Shown here piece after piece: positions 8,641 to 17,214 of a DNA stretch of 64,000 nucleotides. The DNA is taken from the NCBI GenBank assembly GCA_963783865.1, contig CAWAPD010000001.1, positions 1,054,001-1,118,000 on the forward strand. Direction: 5' to 3'. Position 1 is the first letter of the stretch; the number at the start of each line of letters is the position of its first letter. Origin of the DNA: CAWAPD01 sp963783865. Its GTDB lineage: Bacteria; Actinomycetota; Thermoleophilia; UBA2241. A model generated the notes under the pieces. It saw only the letters and a list, made by a program, of their open reading frames with translations, was not told the DNA's origin and did not search any database. Position numbers and translations under genes: made by a program.

Positions 8641-9267
8641 ATGACCGTGGACGTCACCACAACGGCTCTCGCGAGACCCCGCCTGGACGTCGGGCTCGCC
8701 TTCAAGGGCGGCTGGAACGCCTTCACCGCCGACATCGTCCCGCTCCTCGTCGGCGGCCTCATCGCCGGCATCCTCTCCGTCGTCACGCTCGGCATCCTGG
8801 CCGGTCCGCTCTTCGCAGGGCTCTACAGCATGGTCGTCGGCCGCATCCGCGACGGCCGCCGCGCCGAGATCGGCGACGTGTTCTCCTGCATGGACCGCTT
8901 CTGGAGCTTCCTCTGGGCGGCGATCGTGCTCGTCGTGCTGATCGGGCTCGCTTCCCTGACCATCGTCGGCGGCGTGCTGCTCGCGACGATCTGGCTCTAC
9001 GTGATCCCGTTCATGGTCGACCGCAAGATGGGCCTGGCCGACGCGATGACCGCGAGCTACCACCAGGTCGTCGACAACGGCTTCTGGGAGCACCTGGCGC
9101 TGGTCGTCGTCTTCATCGCCATCGGCGCTGTGGCCGACCACTACCTTGCGATCCTCACGGTGCCCTTCACGATCGCCGTGACCGTAGCCGCCTACTCCGT
9201 CTCGGGCGGCAGGGGCGACCTGATCGAGCACCCGCCGGCGCCAGCGGCGCCGCCCGCGCAGGCCTGA
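8641..9267 (+). CDS. Multi-pass membrane protein (DUF975/YciC-like)
   Basis: A protein of 208 residues starting at ATG 8641, preceded by AAGGGGAAAGGAA. After a 30-residue cytoplasmic start there are about four to five transmembrane segments (around 33-62, 86-123, 150-185). Internal features such as GLYSMVVGRIRDGRRAEIGDVF and PFMVDRKMGLADAM recall DUF975/YciC-type integral membrane proteins, in which cytoplasmic loops separate helix pairs. The tail is proline/alanine-rich. No enzymatic motif is present, and function is unknown. It is followed by a very strong hairpin. Confidence 0.65.
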   Translation: MTVDVTTTALARPRLDVGLAFKGGWNAFTADIVPLLVGGLIAGILSVVTLGILAGPLFAGLYSMVVGRIRDGRRAEIGDVFSCMDRFWSFLWAAIVLVVLIGLASLTIVGGVLLATIWLYVIPFMVDRKMGLADAMTASYHQVVDNGFWEHLALVVVFIAIGAVADHYLAILTVPFTIAVTVAAYSVSGGRGDLIEHPPAPAAPPAQA

Positions 9268-9282
9268 GCGGCCTCACGAAAG

Positions 9283-9325
9283 GGACGGGCCCGGCGGAGG
9301 CGAAACGCCTCCGCCGGGCCCGTCC
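9283..9325. terminator. 20-bp stem terminator between convergent genes
   Basis: A perfect 20-bp stem (9283-9302 with 9306-9325) with an AAA loop. It lies between the membrane protein gene and the oxidoreductase gene, so it can serve both strands. Confidence 0.85.
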
Positions 9326-9383
9326 TTCTGCATCGGCGCGCAGGATCCCCGAGACTCCGCCGGCCGGACGGAGCACTCCGCGT

Positions 9384-10397
9384 TCAGTCCGAGCTCTGCT
9401 CCGGGTCGACGACGATGACGATGTTGCCCAGCTTCTGCTCCGTGTCGGCGTACCGGTGGGCCTCCGCCATCTGGTCGAGGGGATACTGGCGGTCGATGAT
9501 GGGCCGGAGCTTGCCGGCCCCGAGGAGCTCCGTGACGGCGCGCAGGTCCTCGTCCCTGGCGGTGCCCGAGCTGAAGATCATCTTCTTGTCGCTGGTCAGC
9601 GAGGTCCAGAGCCCGCGGATGAACTGGAACGTGTGCGGATTGGCCACCACGTAGCGCCCGCGGGGACGCAGCAGGCGGACGACGCGGCCGAAGGGCGCCC
9701 GGCCGACGACGTCGAAGACGATGTCGAAGGTTCCCGTGCCGTCGGTGAAGTCCCGTGCGGAGTAGTCGATGACCTGGTCTGCGCCGATCTCGCGGAGCAT
9801 CTCGAGCTTGGCGGTGCTGTCGACGGCCACCACCTCGGCGTCGGCATGCTTCGCCAGCTGGACCGCGTAGGTCCCGAAGCTGCCGCCGGCGCCGATGATG
9901 AGGACCCTCTGCCCGGCGCCGATGCGGCCCTTGCGCAAGAAGCGGAGCGCCTCGGTCGCACCGTAGGGGACGGCGGCGGCCTCGGCGTAGCTCATGGCCG
10001 CCGGCATGGGGGCCACGACGCTGCCGGCGCGGCGTCCCCCCACACGGACGTACTCGGCGTAGGCCCCGAGTCCGATCCCGGTCGTGCCGAAGACGCGGTC
10101 TCCGGGCGCGAAGGAGGTCGCCCCGTCACCGAGGGACTCCACCTCGCCGGCGAACTCCTGGCCGAGGATGCGGACCCGGGGCCTCACGACGCCGAACGCC
10201 AGACGCACGGGGAGCCAGATCCACGCAGGGAACTCGAAGCGGCGGATCTCGCAGTCCGCCCTGGAGACGGTCGTGGCGTGGATGCGGACGAGCACCTCGC
10301 CGTCCTTCGGGCGCGGCTTCTCGACCTCGTCGAGCTTGAGGACGTCGGGGCCGCCGTAGGCTGTGCAGACGATCGCCTTCAGGGTTGCACCAACCAT
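9384..10397 (-). CDS. Zinc-less MDR family NAD(P)-dependent quinone oxidoreductase
   Basis: About 337 residues from ATG 10397; an upstream in-frame ATG at 10463 would add 22 poorly conserved residues. The N-terminal catalytic domain begins MKAIV-like and contains GGPDVLKLDEVEKPRPKDGEV and GQEFAGEVESLG. The Rossmann domain has RVLIIGAGGSFGTYAVQLAK near residue 155. Cysteine zinc ligands typical of alcohol dehydrogenases are absent, which places it with quinone oxidoreductases and enoyl reductases such as QOR and the AdhP-like MDR group. It probably reduces quinones or alpha,beta-unsaturated carbonyls with NADPH. It is monocistronic, in the cytoplasm. Confidence 0.8.
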   Translation of the reverse strand: MVGATLKAIVCTAYGGPDVLKLDEVEKPRPKDGEVLVRIHATTVSRADCEIRRFEFPAWIWLPVRLAFGVVRPRVRILGQEFAGEVESLGDGATSFAPGDRVFGTTGIGLGAYAEYVRVGGRRAGSVVAPMPAAMSYAEAAAVPYGATEALRFLRKGRIGAGQRVLIIGAGGSFGTYAVQLAKHADAEVVAVDSTAKLEMLREIGADQVIDYSARDFTDGTGTFDIVFDVVGRAPFGRVVRLLRPRGRYVVANPHTFQFIRGLWTSLTSDKKMIFSSGTARDEDLRAVTELLGAGKLRPIIDRQYPLDQMAEAHRYADTEQKLGNIVIVVDPEQSSD

Positions 10398-10538
10398 GAG
10401 CGGCGGCCCGAGCTGGTCATGTGCGACGCGTTCGCCGGGGCTTCCGAGGGGCGGAGCAGGCATGGGGAGCGCGGCGAGGGGCCTTGCATGTGAACTCCCT
10501 CGTCGCGCTCCCTGAGGTGGTCCGGAACTCCTGTCGGG

Positions 10539-10838
10539 TCAGGCGGCCGTGCGCTTCAAGTAGGAAGAGGTTGCCTCCCCTTCAAGCCAGGTGGCGTGCG
10601 GCTCGCTCACGACGCCACCACGCTGCATGGCCTCGGCGAGCGACGGGTCGCGCATGAGGCCCTCGGCCCGCTCGCGCGACTCGAACTGCATCAGGATCGT
10701 GAGGTCGTTGGGCTTGTCCGCGTCGCGGTAGATCGTGTGCCCGGTGGCGCCGTACTTCGCGCGCACGTCCTCGTGCTCGTCGAAGACCGGCTTCCAGGCG
10801 TCGTAGTCGCGGACCGTGTGTTGCAGCAGAAGGATCAT
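10539..10838 (-). CDS. Small ABM/DUF1330-like monooxygenase-fold protein
   Basis: A protein of 99 residues starting at ATG 10838. It has a ferredoxin-like dimeric alpha-beta barrel pattern: LLLQHTVRDYDAWKPVFDEH near the N terminus, a central TIYRDADKPNDLTILMQF strand pair, and a helical end. The family includes antibiotic biosynthesis monooxygenases, DUF1330 and cyclases. These are often cofactor-free oxygenases or ligand-binding accessory proteins, and which applies cannot be told. The same strand and direction as the oxidoreductase downstream (141-base gap) suggest possible co-transcription. Confidence 0.65.
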   Translation of the reverse strand: MILLLQHTVRDYDAWKPVFDEHEDVRAKYGATGHTIYRDADKPNDLTILMQFESRERAEGLMRDPSLAEAMQRGGVVSEPHATWLEGEATSSYLKRTAA

Positions 10839-11151
10839 GGTGGCCTTTCCAGGAGGCGGAGGCGCCGCTCCTCGCAGGAGACGCGCGCCAAGCGCAATAG
10901 TGGTTGATGACCCACGCTTGCCGGCAACTAACCTGTTGGGACACCGGTGCACAGAGACCGGGCCGCGCCGGCCTCCTCCCGATGAGCGCCTCGTTCATCC
11001 CCTCGTAAGGAACCGGCAAGCGCCACGACAGACCCGCCGGGTAGGCAGATCTGGTACGCGGCGCCCCCATCCGACAGGCGGGTGACGGACGCTCGAGTGG
11101 CTCGCGCCGGGACCTCAGGGCACCGGCGCGACACAGAGAAGGGAGAGCTCG
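10839..11151. other. Intergenic region without recognised feature
   Basis: This 313-base gap separates divergent genes. I see short GC-rich inverted segments and the ribosome binding site GGGAG just before ATG 11152, but no convincing promoter, riboswitch core or coding frame. Confidence 0.4.
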
Positions 11152-12297
11152 ATGTACAAAAAGACAGTGTTCCTCGTGATGGCGGCGTTCGCGCTTGCGT
11201 TGGCGACCGCCGTACCGGCTTGGGCGATGGAGCCGTGGCACGGGCACCACCACCACGCTCAGAAGGTCCTCTTCGTCCAGACGAACCAGCCGAGCGGGAA
11301 CAAGATCGCCGTCTACGACAGACACCGGGACGGCACGCTGAGCTTCAAGGCCAAGTACGCCACCGGCGGCAACGGCGGCGTGGCCGACGGCGCGCCGTCG
11401 GATCCGCTGGCCTCTCAGGGCTCGCTCGTCACCGCCGACAACGGCCGGATCCTGCTTGCGGTCAACGCCGGCAGCGACACGGTGTCGGTGTTCGCCGTCT
11501 CGGGTGACCATCTGAAGCTGCGCCAGGTGACCTCGTCCGGCGGCTCCTTCCCCGCGAGCATCGCCGTCCACGGCGACCTCGTGTACGTCATGAACTCGGG
11601 CGACGCGGGCGCGCTCCAGGGCTACCGGCTCGCCGGCGACCGGCTGCATGCGATCCACGGCTCCAGCCGCTCGCTCGGGCTGGCCAACGTCACGCCGCCG
11701 AACTTCCTCACCTCTCCGGGTCAGGTCGGCTTCAGCCCCGACGGTTCACGACTGATCGTGACGACCAAGGTGAGCGGCAGCCTGATCGACGTCTGGGGTG
11801 TCCGGCACAACGGGCGCCTGAGCGACGACCCGGTCATGAACGCCTCCACCTCACCGGTGCCGTTCGCGTTCACGTTCGACCGGCACGGCAGGCTGATCAC
11901 CGTCGAGGCGGCGATGGGCCAGCTCTCGACCTACAGCCTGAATCCCGACAACACCCTGGCCGGCATCGGCACCACGACCTCCAACGGCCAGGCGGCTCTG
12001 TGCTGGATCGCGTTCGCCCGCGGCTTCTACTACGGGACGAACACCGGCTCCAACACCATCAGCAGCTTCCGTGTGGCCCACGACGGCACGCCCACGCTGG
12101 TCGCGGCCGTGGCGGCCACGACAGACGCCGGTCCCACGGACATGGCGGTCAGCGCCGATCAGCGCTACCTCTACGTCCAGGGCGGAGCGGCCGGTTCGGT
12201 CGACGTCTTCCGCGTCGGCTGGGACGGCTCCCTGACGCAGATCGACACCGTCACGGGTCTGCCGACGCTCATCGAGGGGATCGCGGCGATCGGCTGA
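11152..12297 (+). CDS. Secreted lactonase-family beta-propeller protein
   Basis: A protein of 381 residues starting at ATG 11152. Residues 1-26 form a signal peptide ending AVPAWA. A His-rich stretch (HGHHHHAQ) follows, then a seven-bladed propeller of the lactonase/YVTN type. Typical blade strings are VLFVQTNQPSGNKIAVYDRH, LLAVNAGSDTVSVFAV and GFSPDGSRLIVTTK. Cytosolic relatives hydrolyse 6-phosphogluconolactone, but exported members in this family usually lack that assignment; a binding or structural role is as likely. The His cluster right after the cleavage site might bind metal. It stands alone and is followed by a terminator. Confidence 0.75.
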   Translation: MYKKTVFLVMAAFALALATAVPAWAMEPWHGHHHHAQKVLFVQTNQPSGNKIAVYDRHRDGTLSFKAKYATGGNGGVADGAPSDPLASQGSLVTADNGRILLAVNAGSDTVSVFAVSGDHLKLRQVTSSGGSFPASIAVHGDLVYVMNSGDAGALQGYRLAGDRLHAIHGSSRSLGLANVTPPNFLTSPGQVGFSPDGSRLIVTTKVSGSLIDVWGVRHNGRLSDDPVMNASTSPVPFAFTFDRHGRLITVEAAMGQLSTYSLNPDNTLAGIGTTTSNGQAALCWIAFARGFYYGTNTGSNTISSFRVAHDGTPTLVAAVAATTDAGPTDMAVSADQRYLYVQGGAAGSVDVFRVGWDGSLTQIDTVTGLPTLIEGIAAIG

Positions 12298-12338
12298 GCG
12301 ATCACTGAGCGATCATCCACTCGTGCGCGAAACCCGCT

Positions 12339-12370
12339 GTGGCGGCCCGGCCGGCAGGCCGGGCCGCCAC
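12339..12370 (+). terminator. Terminator after propeller gene
   Basis: A perfect 14-bp stem (12339-12352 with 12357-12370) with a GGCA loop, 42 bases past the stop codon. Confidence 0.75.
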
Positions 12371-12512
12371 ATGTTGGCAGGTGCATGGGCCGCCGAGCGC
12401 CGGACCTTACGAGATCCTTAACGCAGGCCTCCGGTACGCTCCCGCGGCGTTGGGCGGCCGAGTGGCTGGGTAGAACCGACCTGGATCCATAGGGCGCATC
12501 GAGGAGCATCCC

Positions 12513-13202
12513 GTGCCGCCATCCGTTCTGGTCGTCGAGGACGAGCCGAGCATCGCCGAGGTCGTGAGCCTGTACCTCGGACGGGCCGGATACGACGTGC
12601 GGACCGTCGGGGACGGGCGCGCGGCGCTCGACGAGGTCGAGCACCGCGCGCCCGACCTCATCGTCCTCGATCTGATGCTGCCGAGGCTCGACGGCCTCGA
12701 AGTCACACGGCGGGTCCGCGCCCGTGGCGACACGCCGATCATCATGCTCACCGCGCGGAAGAGTGAGGTCGACCGCATCGCGGGGCTCGAGATGGGCGCC
12801 GACGACTACGTCGTCAAGCCGTTCAGCGCCCAGGAGCTGGTGAGTCGCGTGCGCGCCGTGCTGAGGCGGGCGAGCGCCCCGTCCCCGAACGACCCGTCCG
12901 AGGACCCTCTCGAGTTCGGCGACCTCGTCATCGATCCCGTGGCGCGAAGGGTGACCGTCGCCGGTTCGGAGCGCTCGCTGACGTGCAAGGAGTTCGACCT
13001 TCTGGTGACGCTGGCCCGGCGGCCTCACGCGGTCTTCAATCGCGACAAGCTGCTCGAGATGGTCTGGGGATCCGCCGACTTCATCGACCCGAGCACCGTC
13101 ACCGTGCACGTCCGGCGGGTGCGCGCGAAGATCGAGGACGACCCTTCCCGGCCGCGTCACATCACGACCGCATGGGGCGTCGGCTACCGGTTCGAGCCAT
13201 GA
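12513..13202 (+). CDS. OmpR/PhoB-family response regulator
   Basis: A protein of 229 residues starting at GTG 12513, with GAGGAG upstream. The receiver domain occupies residues 4-118, with acidic pocket VVEDE, phospho-acceptor Asp53 in LIVLDLMLPRLDG, Thr in IIMLTARK and Lys in VVKPF. The C-terminal winged helix (about 130-228) has LTCKEFDLLVTLARRP and the recognition-helix region DPSTVTVHVRRVRAKIEDD, ending AWGVGYRFEP. It is a transcription regulator activated by the kinase encoded next, with which it overlaps by 4 bases (ATGA). Its target genes are not evident. Confidence 0.95.
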   Translation: MPPSVLVVEDEPSIAEVVSLYLGRAGYDVRTVGDGRAALDEVEHRAPDLIVLDLMLPRLDGLEVTRRVRARGDTPIIMLTARKSEVDRIAGLEMGADDYVVKPFSAQELVSRVRAVLRRASAPSPNDPSEDPLEFGDLVIDPVARRVTVAGSERSLTCKEFDLLVTLARRPHAVFNRDKLLEMVWGSADFIDPSTVTVHVRRVRAKIEDDPSRPRHITTAWGVGYRFEP

Positions 13203-14461
13203 GCGGGTCCCGCGCGATGGCTTCGCCTTCTTTGGTCCCCGGTCCGCGCCGGCTGGCGGCTTTCATCGGTGGAACGCTGGCCGCGGTCGTCGTCGGGCTG
13301 CTCGTGTTCTCGCTGGTGATGCGCCCGCCGCAGAACGATTTCATCGCCATGGCCGCGTTCCTCGGCATGACGGCGCTGATCTCGTTGGGTGTCGGTCTCC
13401 TCGTCGTCCGTCTCGGCTGGATACGCCGCTCGCCGCGCCTCGCGTGGACGCTGATGGCGGGGTATCTGCTCGCCGCCGTGCTGACGTTCCTCAACGTCGT
13501 CGTGACGGCCCGGCTCATGTTCCTGAGCCGTCACGACCTGCTGCTCTCGACGGTACTGCTGGTGTTCGCCGCGATCATCGCCGTGTCCCTCGGAGTCCTG
13601 CTGACGAGCGGCGTGGTCGCCGCGATCGCGCGCCTCAACCGGGCCGCCCGGGACGTCGCCGGCGGCAACCTCGACGTAGTCGTGCCCATCGAGGGCTCCG
13701 ACGAGGTCGCCGAGCTGACCGCCAGCTTCAATCAGATGACCCGCCGACTGCGCGAGGCAGAGCAGGCGCGCCGCGAGGTCGAGACGGCGCGCAGCCACCT
13801 GCTGACCGCCGTCGGGCACGACCTGCGCACCCCGCTCGCGTCGGTGCGCGTGATCGTCGAAGCGCTCTCCGACGGAGTCGTCGACGACCCCGACACCGTC
13901 GCGCGCTACCTCCGCACGGCCGAAGGCGATCTGAACGCGCTCTCGCATCTCGTCGACGACCTCTTCATGCTCGCGTACCTGGAATCGGGCGGTCTGGAGC
14001 TCGAGCGCCAGCCCAACTCCATGACCGACCTGATCTCGGACACCCTCGAGTCGTTCGCGCCTCGCGCCGAGCAGCAGAGGGTGACGCTCCGCGGTGAGCC
14101 CTGCGGCACCGCCGACGTCGCAGAGTTCGACGCGCGCTACGTCGAGCGGGCGCTGGCGAACCTGGTCGAGAACGCCCTGCGCTACACGCCTCCCGGCGGT
14201 CAGGTCGTCCTTCAGGCGGACGCGGTGCCCGGCGGGCTGAGCGTCAAGGTGAGCGACACCGGCCCCGGCATCGCCCAGGCCGACGTGCCCAGGGTCTTCG
14301 AGCGCTTCTATCGCGGCGAGGCTTCGCGCAGCAGGGCGACCGGGGGCAGCGGCCTCGGTTTGGCCATCGTCAAGGGCATCGTCGAGGCTCATGGCGGCAG
14401 CGTCGCGGTCGAGACCGCGCCGGGACGCGGCACCACGTTCTCGTTCGTCCTCCCGGCCTGA
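13199..14461 (+). CDS. Membrane sensor histidine kinase (HAMP-HisKA-HATPase)
   Basis: A protein of 420 residues starting at ATG 13199, overlapping the response regulator stop. Four hydrophobic segments (about 19-41, 48-72, 82-104, 116-143) with short loops suggest a membrane-embedded rather than large periplasmic sensor. HAMP spans about 140-190. The phospho-acceptor is His207 in VGHDLRTPLASV. The ATPase has N box NLVENALRYTPPGG, G1 DTGPGIA, the F box, and G2 GSGLGLAIVKGIVEAHGG. It phosphorylates the partner regulator. The signal is unknown. Confidence 0.93.
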   Translation: MSGSRAMASPSLVPGPRRLAAFIGGTLAAVVVGLLVFSLVMRPPQNDFIAMAAFLGMTALISLGVGLLVVRLGWIRRSPRLAWTLMAGYLLAAVLTFLNVVVTARLMFLSRHDLLLSTVLLVFAAIIAVSLGVLLTSGVVAAIARLNRAARDVAGGNLDVVVPIEGSDEVAELTASFNQMTRRLREAEQARREVETARSHLLTAVGHDLRTPLASVRVIVEALSDGVVDDPDTVARYLRTAEGDLNALSHLVDDLFMLAYLESGGLELERQPNSMTDLISDTLESFAPRAEQQRVTLRGEPCGTADVAEFDARYVERALANLVENALRYTPPGGQVVLQADAVPGGLSVKVSDTGPGIAQADVPRVFERFYRGEASRSRATGGSGLGLAIVKGIVEAHGGSVAVETAPGRGTTFSFVLPA

Positions 14462-14587
14462 CGCGCCGCCACTGCATACGTTGGGACGGAGCGCCTGAAC
14501 CGCAGCGCCCTTTCGTGATCGGAGTGAAATGGGATCGACCGGGGAAACCGCCGATGCGGCCGCCGATGCGATCAAGGGAGGCCTGGG

Positions 14588-15982
14588 TTGGCTGCTGAGA
14601 GGTTCGACGACGGGCGCACTGACGTCCCCGGCGGGTTGGCGGAGCCGGTCGAGCGCGTGGTGGTGGTCGGTGCAGGGATCGCGGGACTCACGGTCGCGAA
14701 CGCGCTTGCCAACGCCGGGGTCGAGTGCGTCGTGCTGGAGGCTCGTGATCGCATAGGTGGTCGTCTGCACACGGTCGACCTGGCTGGTTCGCCGGTCGAC
14801 ATGGGCGGGTCGTGGATACACCAGCCGGTCGGGAACCCGTTGCGCGCCTTCGCGCGACGGGCCGGCGTCTCCTGCCGTGGGGGAGACCCGCTGCCCACCT
14901 TGGCCGGCTTCGACTGCGGCGAGGGACGCCGCCTGTCGGCCACCGAAGTCGAGGCGAGTCTCGCCATGCAGTTCGAGGCGTTCCCCGAGGCGGTCGACCG
15001 GTTGCGTGCGGAGCTTGGGCCGGATGCATCCGTCGCGGAAGCGATCGAGGCGTTCGTCGCCGGCGCTGGGCTGACGCAAGACTCGGCAAGGCGAGCTCGG
15101 CAGGCGCTGCGCGCGGTGATCGAGGCCGACGCCGCGGACTCGGCGGAACGCCATTCGCTGCGCTGGCTGTGGAACGAGATCGAGTACGGCGGCGACTACT
15201 TCGGCGACTTGCCGGCCGGGGGCTATCGGAGTCTTGTGGATGCGATGGCGACCGGGCTCGATGTGCGCTTGGGAGTCGAGGTGGCCGAGGTCGTCCTCAC
15301 CGCGGATGGTGTGCAGGTACGCGGCGTCGACGGCGCCGCCGAAGAGGGCTCACATGTGGTGATGGCGGTGCCCCTGGGCTTACTCAAGCGGGGAGCGCCT
15401 AGGTTCTCGCCCGCGCTGCCGCCCGATCGAGTGGCTGCCGTCGAGCGACTCGGGTTCGGCCGCTACGAGAAGGTGGCGCTGCGGTTCGACCGGCCGTTCT
15501 GGCGCGCCGCGGGCCTTTCGCACTTGATGTTGTTCCCGCGCGATCCCGGCGAGCCGACGCTCTGGGTGATCGATCTGGATGCCTTCGGCGCCGGTCCGAC
15601 GCTGGTGTGCCACGTCTTCCACAGCGCTGCCGGACACGTGCTCGACGCCCACCCCGACCAAGCCGCGGAGTGGGTCCTCGGCATGATCGCGGAGGCGGTC
15701 GGCGGTCCGTGTCCGGCGCCGTCCGCCGTGGCGGTGACATCCTGGGCGGCGGATCCATACAGCGCCGGCGCCTACACCCACGTCCCCCCCGGTGCGAGTC
15801 CCGCCGACCTCGACCTGCTCGGCGAGCCGATCGGCGGCCGCCTCCTGTTTGCGGGAGAGCACACCCAGAGCGCGCGCCCGGGGTATGCCGACGGAGCGAT
15901 GACGAGCGGCATCCGCGAAGCGAAACGACTCCTCAGGCAGCCCAGCGTCGAACTGGGCCCGATCCTTGCGACCCACACCTGA
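14588..15982 (+). CDS. Flavin-containing monoamine oxidase family protein
   Basis: A protein of 464 residues from TTG 14588, with GGGAGG at 14575-14580. The FAD-binding motif is VVVVGAGIAGLTVANALANAG with the Glu of VVLEARDRIGGR. The middle contains DMGGSWIHQPVGNP and the C-terminal FAD contact LLFAGEHTQSARPGYADGAMTSG. Such enzymes oxidise primary or polyamine substrates with O2, giving aldehyde, ammonia and peroxide. An ATG at 14529 with its own Shine-Dalgarno sequence opens a short frame (MGSTGETADAAADAIKGG) that runs into this gene out of phase. It could be the true start if a base is missing near 14585. The cytoplasmic location and amine substrate suit a nitrogen-scavenging role, unproven. 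Confidence 0.85.
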   Translation: MAAERFDDGRTDVPGGLAEPVERVVVVGAGIAGLTVANALANAGVECVVLEARDRIGGRLHTVDLAGSPVDMGGSWIHQPVGNPLRAFARRAGVSCRGGDPLPTLAGFDCGEGRRLSATEVEASLAMQFEAFPEAVDRLRAELGPDASVAEAIEAFVAGAGLTQDSARRARQALRAVIEADAADSAERHSLRWLWNEIEYGGDYFGDLPAGGYRSLVDAMATGLDVRLGVEVAEVVLTADGVQVRGVDGAAEEGSHVVMAVPLGLLKRGAPRFSPALPPDRVAAVERLGFGRYEKVALRFDRPFWRAAGLSHLMLFPRDPGEPTLWVIDLDAFGAGPTLVCHVFHSAAGHVLDAHPDQAAEWVLGMIAEAVGGPCPAPSAVAVTSWAADPYSAGAYTHVPPGASPADLDLLGEPIGGRLLFAGEHTQSARPGYADGAMTSGIREAKRLLRQPSVELGPILATHT

Positions 15983-16073
15983 GAGGAACCGGCAATCGGT
16001 TTCTCGCGCCGTGCCACGTGGAACCGCCACGGCAGAGCGATCCGGACGTCAGGACGACAACGGGAGGCGGCAC

Positions 16074-16502
16074 ATGGACGGCAACGGCGCAAGCAGGCTT
16101 GCGGCGCGGTTCTACGAGAGCTTCGACAGGAGCGACATCGACGCGGCGGTATCGGCCTTCTCCGACGAGCTCGAGACCACCGATCCGGGGATGGGCACGG
16201 TGCACGGGCTCGAGCCCTTCCGCGAGTACCTGGCGACGCTGAAACGTGCCATGCCCGACGCGCGCGCGGTCATCGACCAGATGCACGAGGCCGACGACAC
16301 CATCGTCGTGGAGGGCCGCTTCGTCGGCACCCACACCGGCCCCCTCGCTACGCCGGACGGTGACGTGCAGCCCACCGGCGCGCATGTCGATCTGCGGTTC
16401 GCCGACGTGTCGCGCGTCCGCAACGGCAGGATCGTCTCGTATCACACCTACTACGACCAGCTCGGCCTGCTCACCCAGCTCGGACTGATGGGCGATCCGT
16501 GA
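16074..16502 (+). CDS. SnoaL-like / NTF2-fold protein
   Basis: A protein of 142 residues. ATG 16074 was chosen because GGGAGG lies at 16062-16067. It shows the SnoaL-like ester-cyclase pattern: ARFYESFDRSDIDAAVSAF, then LEPFREYLATLKRAMPDAR, DTIVVEGRFVGTHTGPL, and a last strand RIVSYHTYYDQLGLLTQLG. Proteins with this fold act as polyketide cyclases, limonene-epoxide-hydrolase-like enzymes or non-catalytic ligand carriers. The substrate is unknown. It lies between the amine oxidase and a GNAT gene on the same strand, and its stop region touches the next gene, so a three-gene operon is likely. Confidence 0.75.
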   Translation: MDGNGASRLAARFYESFDRSDIDAAVSAFSDELETTDPGMGTVHGLEPFREYLATLKRAMPDARAVIDQMHEADDTIVVEGRFVGTHTGPLATPDGDVQPTGAHVDLRFADVSRVRNGRIVSYHTYYDQLGLLTQLGLMGDP

Positions 16503-16561
16503 GCCTCGGCGAGGCTCGACCAGCGAGCGGTGGGCTCAAGGCAGCCGCAGGGCCACGCGGC

Positions 16562-17161
16562 ATGAGCGAGGCGAGTCGCCTCCCGGTCTCGCCCGTTCGT
16601 CAGAGTGAGATCCCGAGGGCGATCGCCACCCTCGTGCTGGCGTTCGTCACCGACCCCGTCGAACGCTGGCTCTGGCCTGAGGCGGAGCACTACCTGACGC
16701 ACTTCCCGGACTTCATCCAGGCGTTCGGCGGCAGGGCTTTCCAGGAGCAGACCGTCTGGCAGCTCGGGGCGTCCGCCGCGGTCGCGCTCTGGCTGCCTCC
16801 GGGCGCGGAGCCGGACGGCGACGCGATCGCCACGCTGCTCGCCGAGACCGTCTCGCCGGACCTGCACGAGGACACGTTCGCGGTGCTCGAACAGATGGAT
16901 GCTGCGCACCCCACCTCTCCGCACTGGTATCTCCCCTGGTTCGGCGTCGACGCCGCCCTGCAGGGAAGAGGTCTCGGCGGTCGGCTGATGGAGCACTGCC
17001 TCGGCGTCGTCGACGCGAGCCGCCGGCCGGCGTACCTCGAAACGCCGAATCCGCGCACCGTCCCGTTCTACGAACGTCACGGCTTCGAGGTCGTCGGCGT
17101 GGCGCAGGCGGGCGCCTGTCCGCCGGTCACGCTCATGAGCCGGGCCCCGCGGGAGGCTTAG
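16562..17161 (+). CDS. GNAT family acetyltransferase
   Basis: About 199 residues from ATG 16562; a GTG at 16499 overlapping the previous stop would add 21 residues with no family similarity. The N-terminal half, with IPRAIATLVLAFVTDPVERW, is typical of a GNAT subgroup in Actinomycetota. The acetyl-CoA-binding motif A is LPWFGVDAALQGRGLGGRLM, and motif B is PAYLETPNPRTVPFYERHGFEVV. It transfers an acetyl group to an amine of an unknown acceptor. It ends with TAG, is probably co-transcribed with the SnoaL gene, and is convergent with the large sensor gene. Confidence 0.85.
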   Translation: MSEASRLPVSPVRQSEIPRAIATLVLAFVTDPVERWLWPEAEHYLTHFPDFIQAFGGRAFQEQTVWQLGASAAVALWLPPGAEPDGDAIATLLAETVSPDLHEDTFAVLEQMDAAHPTSPHWYLPWFGVDAALQGRGLGGRLMEHCLGVVDASRRPAYLETPNPRTVPFYERHGFEVVGVAQAGACPPVTLMSRAPREA

Positions 17162-17214
17162 GACGACGGTCGCGAGAGCACCCGTCGGGCCGTCGCGGGC
17201 AGAGGCGCGCGCCG

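Noticed and set aside
10839..11151. Cobalamin or other riboswitch
   Set aside because: GC-rich inverted segments are present but no riboswitch core (such as the cobalamin GCCACTG box) is found here or upstream of the methyltransferase genes.
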